Source of the DNA: Ceratorhiza oryzae-sativae
Lineage: Eukaryota; Basidiomycota; Agaricomycetes; Cantharellales; Ceratobasidiaceae
DNA length: 64,000 nucleotides
Direction: 5' to 3'
NCBI GenBank assembly: GCA_030998015.1
Contig: JARWMV010000001.1
Span: 472,916 to 536,915 of the forward strand
Below, piece by piece: positions 12,975-25,232 of the stretch; within the stretch, counting starts at the first letter, position 1, and each line of letters starts with the position of its first letter. The position numbers and the translations under genes were made by a program. The notes beneath the pieces were generated by a model. The model saw only the letters and a list, made by a program, of their open reading frames with translations. It searched no databases and was not told the DNA's origin.

Positions 12975-13231
12975 ATTGTCTCACATAGTTTGCTTGTTAG
13001 ATACAAAATATACATGATTAATTTCACAAAGCTGAGGCCAGTGGGCGACATAGTATATATTGGGATTAAACCACCAAGATGGTCACATGGTATTTGTTCT
13101 GGAAGAAAAAACAACAGTACTGGTCGTAATATGGCATCGTGATTATTCGTAAGAATGATGTGTTGAATACAACCAATCGTACAGTTTAACACAAGAAAGA
13201 CTCCTTCGAAGCAAAACACCGAACAAGATAC

Positions 13232-15934
13232 TTACAGCTTAAGCTTCTTACTATCTCTCACAGCCGTATCCTCTTTGCCAGTCTTGACACCATTCTTCTC
13301 CTTCTTTTCTCCTTTACCGATGACTGTTACGCCTTTGCCGCTCTTGACTAAGTTGTTCATCGCCTGATTCTTAGCCTCCTTGACTGATCTCGGCTTGCTT
13401 TGGCCAGCAAATTTGCCCACGGCGTCAGAGAGCGTATCGCGTTGCTTGCGACGCTTTTTACGTTCTTTAGACCTGATTGCACGCTTCTCGGACGGCGTGA
13501 GTTCGCCGCGGGCGCGTGTGTCGCTAGGACCAGGGGCAAAGATTTCCTCGGGTGCGAGAAGATTGGAGGTGCTAAGAGAGGTGGGAAGTGCAGACTCAAG
13601 AGACGCAGAGGCAATGTTGGACACTGTCGTTATTTGTGCTTTGGGCTATGGTCACAAAAGTCAAAAGCTTGATCTCTGCCGGAATCCGATGTACCCACTT
13701 GTTTCGGCGTAAAATGAGCATTGCTCAATGCGTCGAGCTTGTAACATATCCCGTCCCAGAGCTCCTCGATCTCCTTGTGCTCTTGTGCAAGCTTCCCATC
13801 CCGGTCATCAATGGGTGCCGCACTGGGGCCCGCACGAGCAGTTGTATACTCGTCTTCGTATATTTGAGCCAAGGATTTCTCAGATTGGGTATCTTTGAGC
13901 TCAAACATCCGAGATGGGAGGAATGGCTTCGCGTCTACTTCGCGCTTACGCACGACGTCATCGTATCGGCCCTGCGGCTCTATTTAGCTTCGCCGCGAAT
14001 ATAAATCCGTGGTACGGGCTCACCTCAATGATCCTAGCCTTGATTCGATCCTCCAATTTCTTAACGCTCTCTTCCGTCACGATGGGCACAACCTTGCCTA
14101 TATGCTCAAACTCTAGGTCGGCAGCCAGGAGCGCATTTTGAGGTCTGGACCGCGCAGTTGCCTCGCCTTGAAGCATCCATGGTTTGGCCGCAACATTCTC
14201 GGCTTCGAGGGCTTTGATTTCAGCTGCGAGTGCCGCTTGACGTTTTTGATAAGAGGACATCGCTGAAACCCAGAGTTAAAACAACAAACTAGCGAGGATG
14301 GCGAGTACTCACACGCATCATCTCCGTCTTTAGTGTCGTCCTCAGCGAAAAGGTCCTCTTTTTGTCCCTCATCATCACCCTCGCTCTCATCTTCCTCGTC
14401 GCCGTCATCTTCGTCCGAGCTTTCGCTCTCCTCACTTTCACTCTCGCCTTCAGCATCCGGCTCGTTCATCATTTGACTAGTCAAGACAATATCGTCATCG
14501 TCCTCGCCTTCAGCCTCTAGCTCTGCCAAAAGACTCGCACGTGTCCGTCGAGACTTGACTTTCCGCACGCGAACCTCCTCATTAAAGCGGACCCGGGTCG
14601 CCCGCTTAGGTGGGCTGGCAACAAGAAGCTTCAGTTTACGCTTTGGCGGCGCTCTCGCCGGTTTAGGCTTCTTAGGTTTTATAGGCGGAGCAAAGAAGTC
14701 GCTGTATTTCGGGTCTTGAAAGGGTGGGGCAAGTCAATACGGCTTCCTGTCGGCTTCGAAGCAGTGGGTTTACGTACCGTTAATGTCGTCTTCGGTATCT
14801 TGAATGTCATTGACGGTCGCAAACAAGTCGACGTCCTCTTCAGATTCGTCATCGTCGTTGAGCGCACCAGAAGATCGGCTTTGAGCCTCGAGAGCCTCGG
14901 TTTCTCGATTAAAGGCGTCGATAGAGAAAAAGTCATCATCTAGGGTGGGATGTGCACTGAAGAAACGTGAGGCGTGGCGTTTCAGGATCGGCGCGTTTGT
15001 CAAATTGGGGCGGGTGGCGCGGCGAGACAAAGGGCGTGACGAGGATTGGAGGTCAATTCAACGCGCCAGGAGCAAGACATTAGAATTACTCACCGTCGTT
15101 TAGCTGCCTGCTGCGGGTTCTCTGCTCGGTCAAGATCCAAACCGTCGAGGTAACTGCCCTCGGCTACCTCTTCTTCTTCCTCGGCCTCGTCATCAGACAG
15201 CTGCGGGTGGTCCTCGTCCCGGCTTAGCTCCATTGTGGTATCACCGAGATCAGAGTCTCCGTCGCTAATGATATCCTCGTCTTCGTCCTCTTCATCTTCA
15301 TCTTCATCTTCATCTTCGTCGTCTTCGTCGTCCGACATGGAATAATCCATCTCGTCCTCGTCAGCGACAAACTCCGCCTCGCTATCCTCGTCCTCCTGCA
15401 TCCCCTCATCACTTTCCTCCTCGTCTTCCTCTTCCTCCTCTTCGATCACAACCTCTGGAGTGACGACCGCATCTAGAATTCCACACAGAGGCCCAGTCCG
15501 CTGTTCCATACGCTCCCAGAGTTTTACCGCGCCTAGCGACGGATTCCATGGCCCAGCCTTGGGTGTAGGCTTGAAGGACAGCACGGGCGGCTTCACGGTT
15601 TCCTCCCGTTTTCTTTTCTGAGCCCGAGTGGTCGGAGTCTCGATGTCGGGCGAGAGGCCCGACAAGAGCTTGGATATCGGTTTGACAGCGGACTTCTCTG
15701 CCTCCAGAGCTGTACGAGTAGCCAATCAGCCTCGTGACGGATAAATAGATACGCAAGACTACTCACAAAGCTCGTAGATCATCCTCGAGGCAGCCAACGC
15801 CGCTGTATACATCTCGGTATCGCCTCGTGCGAGAGCCTCGGGAGTGGAATCGACCAGTCGAACGACACGCTCGAGTTCGGTGGGCAGCGCTGAGGCGTGG
15901 GAGCCGGCAGCTGGGACACCGACGCGTCTGCCAT
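13232..15934 (-). CDS. mpp10: U3 snoRNP protein Mpp10 (SSU processome)
   Basis: Nucleolar protein that binds Imp3/Imp4 and is needed for 18S rRNA processing. The start is ATG 15934 (context aacaATGG, MADASVSQLPAP). Exons in order encode LVDSTPEALARGDTEMY, a long Asp/Glu-rich region (about 15430-15150), AHPTLDDDFFSIDAFNRET, a Lys/Pro-rich basic stretch (PPIKPKKPKPARAPPKRK), RVRFNEEVRVRKV, a second acidic block, EAENVAAKPWMLQGEATARSR, then the diagnostic core YDDVVRKREVDAKPFLPSRM and KSLAQIYEDEY, and a lysine-rich C-terminus ending KKLKL at 13232. The intron before PKAQITTVSNIAS is phase 0 and restores the family pattern FxPKP...VSN. Near 15899-15901 one base of a GGG/CCC run seems missing: the frame from the ATG joins ALPTELERVVRLVDSTPE only after a one-base change. 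Adjacent mS35 is on the same strand. Confidence 0.9.
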
Positions 15935-16675
15935 TGTTCGAGTACCCGCCGGGCGTATGTTGTGGTACGAGGCCAGAAGCTAGAAAAGCTAGTGTTTGGT
16001 GCTAAATTTGTTGATACGCCCGCACGTGACCGACGAGACCACGAAAAGCAGTTATGAAGTCTAATTTGGAGCGAAGCGGGCTAGCCACTTGGATTCTGCC
16101 TTGACAACGACGGTATTAGAGACCTAGGTTGGCTTGTCGAGGCAAGATTAAAAGGCGTGTTCGTATGCCGTCCTATCTCGGGCAAGGAGGACGGAACTCG
16201 GAATGTATCTCCGTGACATATCGGAAGCAGGGCAACACATCCCTATTCATACCCCACGCCGCAATAGAGGGCTTTAAACGGCCTTTTGCAGAGTATCCGG
16301 GCGTAGCGCCAAGAAACGTGCGATAAATGGCGCATATACAGCAGGTCACACAATTTCCTTAAATTCACGATTGGCCAACGAAAGGCTCCAAATCCCTTAT
16401 CTGAAAGTTACTTTTGACATGGGCATTTTCCAATTTTCTACACAAAAACTAACGTCGATGGTATGAGCTCAACCCGGGAGCAGCTAGATTTTGGGTGGCC
16501 AATAATTTGTCATTCTACTGTGCACCTTACCCCGCCTTCCTGTAAGCCATCTTTTCGGCCAGAGGATTGGTGGACCAATCCCAAATTCACCAGCAACGAC
16601 CATATCCTCATGTTGCACAGGCTGCATACATCTATGACGAACTATACAGCTGTAGGTAACCAAGCCGCAGGGAAG
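15935..16675. other. Intergenic: mpp10 promoter side and mS35 3' flank
   Basis: Minus-strand neighbours on both sides, so this should contain the mpp10 promoter. Small plus-strand open frames (16129-16326, 16463-16702) show no recognisable protein. Nothing else could be supported. Confidence 0.4.
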
Positions 16676-17474
16676 TCATTGATCGTCGGTCGTTTTGTGT
16701 GACCATGGGAATGGCCACCCTGCCGCCTTTTCAGAGTCTGTGCCGTAATATGCCTCGTGTCGAGCGGAATATCTTTGAAAGAATGGCTTGATGTGTCCTA
16801 CCCCACTTCTCAGTCGCACACTTGTGCCAATAATAGATGAAATGCATACCTTCGCGTTGCGAATCAGCTCGTCGACCACATCCGAGCACCACTTGGCGTT
16901 CATCCTGACTTGCGGAAACTGCTCGCTCGATATCTTGATGAACCCCTCTTTAGCAAAATCGGACCCCTCGGCCGCTTCCTCAACAGAAAATCCCGCATCC
17001 TTTGGTGGTGTGGGAGACCATCGTACACCTGCTAGGAGCTTGAATTTGTGTATTGCCTGAGGAGTTCCGAGACCGAGCTTCGAAACAGGAGCAACAAGCA
17101 CAGCTTTGTGTTCCGCCGCATGGGGCTCTCCTCCATATGAGAAAGTTCGAATCGAGAGAGGTGCATTTGCGGGGGGAGGTATGAACGGTTTTCGGAAAGC
17201 TGGAGGCACTAAATAATTGAATGTTTTATTCAAATTTCCCGTGCTCACCTGCAAGTCGTGGCACATCGTACTCGATCAACCTCAGATAATGCAGCATCTC
17301 TCGTCTCTCCCGAATCAGCCGATGACCCATGCTCGTTGGGTCATTCCCCACTTCAGGACCGATCTTTGCTATATCCCATTTGTTCTTCACAGCTCTCCTG
17401 GCTGCTGCAGACACGGACGTTGAAGTACTGAAGAGCCGAACAGGCCCTGTCCGGCCGAGCTGGATGAGGGACAT
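16676..17474 (-). CDS. rsm24: Mitochondrial small-subunit ribosomal protein mS35 (Rsm24)
   Basis: Component of the mitochondrial ribosomal small subunit. The ATG at 17474 opens a basic, Ser/Ala-rich presequence (MSLIQLGRTGPVRLFSTSTS) before KNKWDIAKIGPEVGNDPTSMGH. A 44-nt-class intron near 17223-17266 joins YDVPRLA to VPPAFRKPFIPPP. The family core follows: FSYGGEPHAAEHKAVLVAPVSKLGL, IHKFKLLAGVRWSPTP, then EGFIKISSEQFPQVRMNAKW. A 63 nt segment (16787-16849) starts with gtatgc and ends with aag; it is open in frame, so it may be either a retained coding stretch or a spliced intron. The stop is 16676-16678. The next gene in the plus direction starts less than 200 bp away. Confidence 0.85.
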
Positions 17475-17669
17475 CGAAAATGTGAGATGGGTCACGTGAA
17501 CACTTCTCGCAAATCACGGGATTCACTTCAACTGAACTTACGGTTTATTGCAAGCGTATTCCTGACAGTAGTTTCCGGGGTTTCCCGGTCCAGCTAATCT
17601 CGTAGTGTACATTTGGTTCCACCAGCGTATTCAACAGGTTGCAAAGTTGAGTTCTTTGCAAACCAAGAT

Positions 17670-18002
17670 ATGTTTCTTCCTCCCCGACTTATCAGCCTCG
17701 AGTATGCTGAAGCGACCCTCAGCCGCGTTATTGCACGACAACCCGTTCAAATCGGCATCCTAGAGACCGCTTTGAAACTCGCAGATCTACCTTATTTGCT
17801 AGATTTGTCACTTTGTGATTTCAGATTCGCGCAAGCCGTCGCTCAACTCCTTGAGAAACGAAATGTGCAATTCATGCGTGTCATTTCCAAATCGTATGAG
17901 ATTAGAGGCCCGGATTGGTTGCTAGATTCTGAAAGATTGGTTCAGCTTCGTGCGCTTCAAAATACTTGTAGGATGTGTTCAGCCTGCGACTTGCGTAGTT
18001 AA
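17670..18002 (+). CDS. Small hypothetical protein, uncertain
   Basis: An open frame of about 110 residues starting MFLPPRLISLEYAEATLSR, divergent from mS35. The composition is protein-like (LLDLSLCDFRFAQAVAQLLEKR, SYEIRGPDWLLDSERLVQL) and it lacks low-complexity sequence, but no family was recognised. A splice donor-like gtaggatg near 17967 could extend it. It may also be a relic or a non-coding frame. Confidence 0.3.
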   Translation: MFLPPRLISLEYAEATLSRVIARQPVQIGILETALKLADLPYLLDLSLCDFRFAQAVAQLLEKRNVQFMRVISKSYEIRGPDWLLDSERLVQLRALQNTCRMCSACDLRS

Positions 18003-20173
18003 GAGCTGCATGTCACGGGTCGATCCGTGCTTTGAAAAGCCTCGGCAGCCGGTACTGGTTGTTGGCGCACTAGCAAGCTACCCTTTGTCAGATAAAACAT
18101 ATGGACCGCCCACGCTGGTGAGCTATATCGCCTGACGCGATATCGGCGGTGGTGGCCGTTGAGCCGTTGAGCACTGACTGAAATTGGACCATCTAAGATT
18201 TCCGATTGATTACCTCACCCTTGTAAGGTCTTGATACGCGACAAAGATACCCGCTAGATTCCCAGCATTTATGTGTATTCTTTTCTCCGAGTACTAATGA
18301 GAATTCCACGTTCATCCACGAAGTGACTGCCGGGTTGAGGACTGACATCCTGACGCTCTTGGTGAACAAGCGTCGATCGCGTGAGCTAAGATCGGGCAAG
18401 GCGTAGTTGTTATAGGGTGGTACCCATAGATAGAGCAAACATAGCACAAAATATCTGGTAGAAAAGGAAACTCAAGCTATTTAGGTATGAGGCGTAGAGC
18501 AAGGCGCTGGTCTAGGGGTGCATGAAGGGAAGGTGTAAATGAATGACTATAGGCAGATTCGAACAAGTGAGCCGTTGGGTCACAATCAGCGTGCACAACA
18601 CATAGTCCCTTACAGCCCCGAAAGGGTAACCAATCATATACACCCATTGCAGACAACTAGTCTGCCAACAGTTTCGTAAGCGTGAACCCAGCACAGGCTT
18701 TCCCGAAGCACCCACGTAGTCGCCAGATTACTGACACGACAGCCGGCCTTGTGACACTCGCCCGCATTTACTAAATGAGACTTTTAACACACAGCTGGCG
18801 CCTTGGCCATTTTTTTGCTGAGAACTTCTGAAACAAAACTCCTAAACTGTGGAAGTGCGGCATGAACAAAACAAACGAACAAAAACTGGCCAATTCAGGC
18901 GAGCTGAAATGACTAGTAATACCAGCCAAGAAGGCTCATGATCGTCTGATTTATCTACGCCGAGTTCAGCTATTTCGTCCTTTTCAACAGGCTCGGCCTG
19001 ATCCCGCCGAGCCGGAAAGGGACAGAATCACTGGGAAAAGGAGCATACTGAGACTCGGCCGGATTGGAAACAAACGCGACCAAACGATTCGTCTTTATAG
19101 AATGTGCGATCATTTGAATTCCAAGTTTGGAGGAGTGGAGTTTATCACGCTGTGCGGACCAAGCTTTATGCTCTACCTTCGTCGAGTGCTGAAACCTAGC
19201 ACAATTATTACTCAGGCTATCTAGTGCCTCACTTTTGACAAGGATAGCAGTTCTCAGAAACTCAACTGAACTTTAGTGTGTGGGGGCCGCGGTGAAACGA
19301 TCTCTTGCCCTCTACATAATGTAGGTCTCTGTGCGAGAAAAGTATATTTTTTTTCAGGAGTAACGCAAAATGAGGGTTAGAAATACAAAAATGCACCTAA
19401 ACGTGACGCACAAAATTGCTATCGGTACCGAGACTTCACAGGAAAAGCGGACCATGTCGAGCTCCACGGGACCTGTCCAAATTTTGGCAGAAAAGAAGTG
19501 AACTAAATTGAATAGCCGATCTTGAAATGCGCCCACCCACCTACACCGAAAAAATGGCACATCCCGGGTTTAAGGAGGGTTGTCTCGTAAACTGCTATTT
19601 ACAATCGTAGTTCATTTTGGTCTTCCAGAAACCGGTAGCATGATTCGTTCGAGCACCCGCATTAATAAGCGTATGTGTTGTTTATTCTCTTGCTCTATAT
19701 CAACTGCATCATTTTATTTAAAAAAATCGATTATATTCCTCAGAAGGATTGAATCCCGCCACCCATGTATAACATAATCATCGTCCGGTGGCTACTCGTA
19801 GCGCCAGAATTACCTAAGTTGCTTCTCCCCTAACCTTTCTGATCTAACCCTCACAGGCTGTCCAATAAGCATCACATTCCCGAGTTAACTAAGAGCGCTA
19901 TATAACGTGAATATAGGTCTGGGATTAATCTAGCTGAGTGGCAGACCTTTTCGGTTCGCATCGTGGGCTTGTAGGTTGCGTCATCCTCACCTCGGACCTT
20001 GGAGAGCTTACGACACAATCAAGCTGGCAGGGTGCACGTGCATGAAAGGCAGCCCAGATAAACCTAAGCGAAATATATTCCAACAATATGACTCAACTTG
20101 AACCATCTCCTGAGCCCTCCGCACGACTAAATCTCAAAGAAATGTAGTTTCTGGCGACCCAGCTCAACCTAAT
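18003..20173. other. Long intergenic stretch without recognisable genes
   Basis: About 2.2 kb, AT-rich in places, with no conserved reading frame, no clear tRNA fold and no transposon signature that I can recognise. It probably contains the promoter of the Ubp2-type gene that starts at 20174. Confidence 0.4.
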
Positions 20174-23100
20174 ATGGACCTCACGGGTAGCTCCTTGGAT
20201 CAATCCTCTCAAGAGCATGGAAACCTTGCTCATGATGCTGCACCACCTCTGACCACGGAGTCTAGGTCTGAGGAATACCGTCCACCAGAGGCCGTTTCTG
20301 CACCAGATGAGACCGGTGGCTGGGGAGACCAGCAAGACGTTGGTACCTGGGGAGAACAGACCAATATCAACGACTGGGGTGAACAACAGGCTGTGCAGTG
20401 GTCTGATTGGAACGTCAAGCCCGACCCCGAAAAAGGGTGGGTGCCAGATACTCCTGGTCAGGCGGACTGGAGCAGTTTGGGAGTCTTGGGCACTGACGAA
20501 CCATGGAGAGACGACTCGGACGATTGGTGGGACAAAAACCTCCGGATTAACAAGAAGAAGCCCGGACCAGGGATGATAGCGCCACGCGCAATCGAAATGA
20601 TACACGACTCTGATCACATCCTCTACGAAGTGTCTATCACTGACACCCCTACCGGGGCGTCTTACAACGTATTATCCCCCAAGTCTTCAATCGCTAGCAC
20701 TGGTGCTCTAAATTCCCCGCTTCCACCTGCACAAGCAACTGTTGCGGATTCGTCACCTGCAGTTCCTGATCCAGCTGTAGACGCCTCAGATGCTGCAGTA
20801 CGCCCTATTTCCGATGTCCCCGATCCCACTCCTCACATACCACCAACTCAAGAAGAGCTTAGAGATGCCACACCTCATCCGAGTGCTTTATTCTGTCGAA
20901 AACACTATGGATGGGTTGTTATGTCGACTACAATCGCGTCCGCAACTGCTTCACATCTCGGCGCGCATTGGTGCCCGGGCCCCGACAAAAAACAGCTCTT
21001 TGACAAATTGCCGGATCCGGCACTGCGCAAAGACAAAGACTGTTTGGAGGCTATACCGGAAACTGTTCCGTACCCCACCACAAACTGGACAACAAAGCCG
21101 GAGAATAGAATGCATCATTTCCATATGTACAAAAACGTCGTCGCCGGTTCTGGTCTTTATCCTCCTTTGAAGAGGCCAGCTGTATTAATCCCATCCAATA
21201 CGAGGCCTACCTCAGACGACGTGGATGTCGAAATGACATCCGCATCCCAAGCCCCCGAAGCTCAGGGGGCTGGTGATGAGTCGTTGGAAGCATCTTGGGA
21301 ATCAGCCCCGATAGAGGAACACCTGGATCTCTATGTGTGTTGCCAATGCAAGACCCAGGTGGTCTGTTCTCCAGCTGGAAGTGTTATTCCCTGTATCATC
21401 CCGTTGCAACTAATGGAAAGCTACGTTCGAGAGCGTGGATCCCAACCAAAGCCGGGCAGACGAAGGAGCAGAGTGTCCTTTCCTCTTTAGAGATGCTACT
21501 GAGGTTGGATTGCGATTTTTGCTGCTAAGTCAAGCTAATCCTATCCGGTAGGGTTATCGAAGAACCCCTGTGGGCTGGAAACAACAAATCCTTGGCGATC
21601 ACAGGAAAAGTGTTTCAGAATAAAATTGGTTGGAGCGATAATAGGTGAGCCATATTCCTTGCTTCTGAATCTTTTTATCAACAAGTGCATTTGCCAGTCG
21701 GCTCATTTTCGAGGCTATGGGCTTCTCGCTCGACGACGGTCGTGTGACCCCTCCCACTCTAGAATCTACAACCCCGACTGGCCGTAGCGCCCGCATGAAG
21801 CTACTGCATGTCTGGGTCGAGATGGGCGCGACCATTGCAGAACACACGCTGCGAAATCGTGAGTTTCGCAAACTCTCCGAATCGTGACACCCATCACAGG
21901 AATACAGCAAGTCTGAAGGTTACCCGCAAGAATAGTATCAGATTGTCAAGTGCTTGGGAAGGTGTTGCAAAGCGTTTGGGCTCCCATCCGGACCAAGGTC
22001 AGCATATGGGCTAGGCTTCATGGGACGCTTCTAATAACTTGCTTAGTCCCACGTTTGGAGGATGCAAATCCCTTGCTAGTGTGCCCTGGACAATCTTCGA
22101 TACTCTTGGAATTACTAGATCCACTGCGACTGCCGGTTAGTCGTAAATTGCGGGTGCGTAGCCGTGCATTGACGCTTTCCGTAGATGTGGTGGAGACTGC
22201 ATATAGGTATCAGCTTCGATGCGATCCACTCAACACTCCGACGTACTATCACGCACTTCAAACTCTGAGCGCCAATCGTTTTCTGGGCCAACGCCCTTGT
22301 AGATCTGGCCACTAAAGAGTCGTCCAAAGGCCGTTGGACACAGTACGATCTGCAGACCGCGGCTGAAACGCTTGGGTTTGGCATCAACGGAATAATTGGA
22401 TCAGAATACATAGCCGAGGAGACCAATGACGATTATATCTTCATTGCGTTCCAGGCCGCGTTCAAGGCTGCAGGAAATGATTCGCTGAAACGCTCCAGCG
22501 TCAAGAACAGTCTGAGAATCCTGGCTGAGTCTCGCAGCAGCTATAAGCTGATGGATCACTATAAACGCACCATGTCCGGCAGCTATATGGACATCGATGA
22601 AGCCTACAAAATACTAGATGTTACAAAGGAAGTAGATGACGACACTCTCGTAGTTGTTTATCAAGTTAGAGTGAGTGATAGGTCGTTGATACGTATACAA
22701 CGTCTGGATAACTTGCTATTTCAGGTTCAAGATTCTCCTTTCTCTAAAGAACGCATGCAGAACGCACTCTTGTGTGTCGCAGAAGAGCGAAATAGCTCTC
22801 GGCTAAGAGACCTAGTCACTACTGGCGTAGATCGTGCGTATTCGAACCCGAAGGCCGATGAATCTTGTTAATGTAACGTGCAGCCGGCAAGCCTCCGATC
22901 CAGGTACCTCCTGATTTTCCGCGTGGCTTGCATCAGCTCGGAAACACTTGCTATCTCAACTCGCTACTTCAGTATTTCTATACGATCAAGGAGCTAAGGG
23001 ATGTCATTGGGAGCGGAAGTTTTGGTGTAGATACCCCAATTTCAGAGGAGGATTTACTAAAGCACCGAATTGGAGGCAGACTGGTTACCAGGCGCGAAGT

Positions 23101-25048
23101 GGAGCGATCCAAGCGATGTGAGTCCACGGCAGACATTGTGACGCATATACTTGACCAATTCTAGTTGTCAAACACCTTAGCGGCTTGTTCATGCAGATGA
23201 TGTGCGCTGATGAACCAGCAATCACTCCCGAGCTCGAACTCGCAAGCTGGCTTTGGTGACATCTAAAGACGAGAGGAGGACGCGATGGCTGAAACTGCGA
23301 CTGAAGTACCACCAAAAAATTCCAGTCCACCGCAGGATGTCCAGGAGCAATTTTAGATCTCTTCGGTGGCGCTACAGTGAAAATGGACGACGTACGGCTC
23401 ACGGCTCCCCAGTCTACCGAACCTGCCAATGATCTCCGAATACTAGAGAGAAATGCTGATGTAATCATGCAATCGAGGCCAGCCAGTCCTACACCACCGT
23501 CCGGCAGCAACCAAGCTCCCGAATTGACAGAAACCCACAACAGCCACGATCGTTGTGCCAGTCACTCAGGTCGAGGAATCTCCTACGGAAGACAAGCCAC
23601 AAGCGGGCAGCTCACGAAATTCTATGGTCGTCGAAACAGGTGATGAACCTCCGCCTGAGGAAACGGTCCCTGCACCTATTAGGAAATCCACAGTTGCTGT
23701 TGATTCAGGCACAATGATGTTTGGTTAGTCCTTTCCTGTTATAACCTCGTCCATATAGCCTGATAGAGTGGGTACAAGGAAAGCAACATGATGTCTCTGG
23801 TAAGCCCGCTGCTCTCATCTATTTAGAAAAAAATGTAAACTTTGTTCCAGAGGTTTTCGATAATTGCCTGTTCCAAATCGAAACAGCTCTTCGGTTCCAG
23901 TCCAGTGGTCACGAAAGTTTGGGGAGTGGCACGATTAAGCAGTCAGTCGATCGGATCGGTGTAAGTAAACAAAGGACTAATCAGTCGATTCAAGACTGTT
24001 CTATGGTAAATTGCTCCAAAGACTTAGCCCAATTCCTGACCCGTCAACTTCTCCGACCCTTTCCCCAACGAAACGAGGGACAACCCGCGAGAAGGAAGAT
24101 TTATTTTCCCACCTTCTTGTGAACGTGTCGGATGAAGGTTATGATTTGTACGACGGCTAACTGGATATTTCGAGGACGAAGTCGAGTACGGGGGGCAACA
24201 GGCGAGGATGGATGTCGCGCTTCTAGACCTACCTCCCATACTGCAAATCCAGTTACAGGTAGGGGAGCCAATCAAATCAGCGAAGCTTATTGTTCACTTA
24301 TCGGTTAGCGTGTGCAATTCAACCGAGATACTATGCAAGCATTCAAATCCAACGCGTATATCAAGTTTGGAGAAACACTTCTGATGGACCGTTTCCTGGC
24401 AAACATCGACCAAGAAAAGAAGGCAGAAAGCAAGAAGTTGGAGCTGGAGCTGGCAACTTCTAGGCGGCGTTTGAAGGATCTTACGAACCCTGGTAATGTG
24501 AGTGGCCATACTTTGCCTATTCAATTTATTGATTCGTCGCAGGGTGCTAGCCTAGTGGCATCTCTCTCGGGAGCCAAAGCTTTCATTTCCACTTTTGGAG
24601 ATGATCATCTCGGCATTGATCAGGATCTCAAGGTTCATTTGGGCGAAGAGATCACATTCGTAGAGCAGGAAATATCCCACACCCGTGCCCAAGCTCAAGA
24701 GCTCAAATCAAAGCTAGAAGACTTTGGAAAGATGAACGGCAAGCCGAGTACCAGCTCGCATCTGTCTTTATTCATCGCGGCACTTCCCCGTCTTTTGGGC
24801 ATTACTTCTTCTATTCTCGACATCTGCCCGAAAAGCCACACGAGTGGTTCAAGTACAATGATAATGAGGTTACAGCTGTAGGGAAAGACGAGGTGCTGGC
24901 GGATGGCACTGGCTCAACAGCCAACCCGTATTTAGTGAGCTCTCTGTCGTCTCCGCAAGGCATCCAACTAATCCGCTTCTAGCTCGTTTACGTTCGTAAA
25001 GATTCGAACGTAGTAGATACCGTTCATCGCATTGCTACTGAACATTAA
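20174..25048 (+). CDS. ubp2: Ubp2/USP25-28-type ubiquitin carboxyl-terminal hydrolase
   Basis: Deubiquitinating cysteine protease of the Ubp2 class, in yeast a partner of Rsp5 acting on K63 chains. The ATG is 20174. The N-terminal 150 residues hold Trp-rich short repeats (GGWGDQQ, GTWGEQ, NDWGEQQ). A cysteine-containing segment LDLYVCCQCKTQVVCS (near 21330) leads to the Ubp2 N-region (VPWTIFDTLGITRSTATA, RWTQYDLQTAAETLGFG). The catalytic Cys box is GLHQLGNTCYLNSLLQYF (about 22926-22979) and the His box is PSFGHYFFYSRHLPEKPHEW with KYNDNEV (about 24795-24870). The protein ends VRKDSNVVDTVHRIATEH, stop 25046-25048. At least eight one-base frame breaks occur (21454-21456, 21944-21946, 22279-22282, 23244-23245, 23273-23275, 23351-23354, 24155-24156, 24728-24730), nearly all explained by one base too few in a run. 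Either the assembly is error-prone here or this copy is decaying. Confidence 0.85.
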
Positions 25049-25232
25049 TCTTGTCTCACCAACGGCTACATTCACATTGGTTCCTGCGAATACATGTACC
25101 AAGCCTCATTGAAATTGAACTCGAATTGATCTCGTTGTTTATCAATATTTACCGAATACCTAATCATAAATCGAGTCATGAATTGTTCTGATGCAAACCG
25201 TCACTTGCGTGACCTTGGCACCACTTTTAATT

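Noticed and set aside
12464..12984. Antisense Gly/Arg-rich frames opposite the myosin tail
   Set aside because: Complement of the proline/alanine-rich coding repeats; low complexity only.
15285..15330. cttcat/cttcgt tandem repeat as a microsatellite
   Set aside because: It is the coding sequence of the Asp/Glu-rich part of Mpp10.
18540..18570. gattcgaac box suggesting a tRNA
   Set aside because: No acceptor or T-stem pairing could be built around it.
20093..20617. Minus-strand frame of 174 residues opposite the deubiquitinase N-terminus
   Set aside because: Antisense to a coding exon; no family resemblance.
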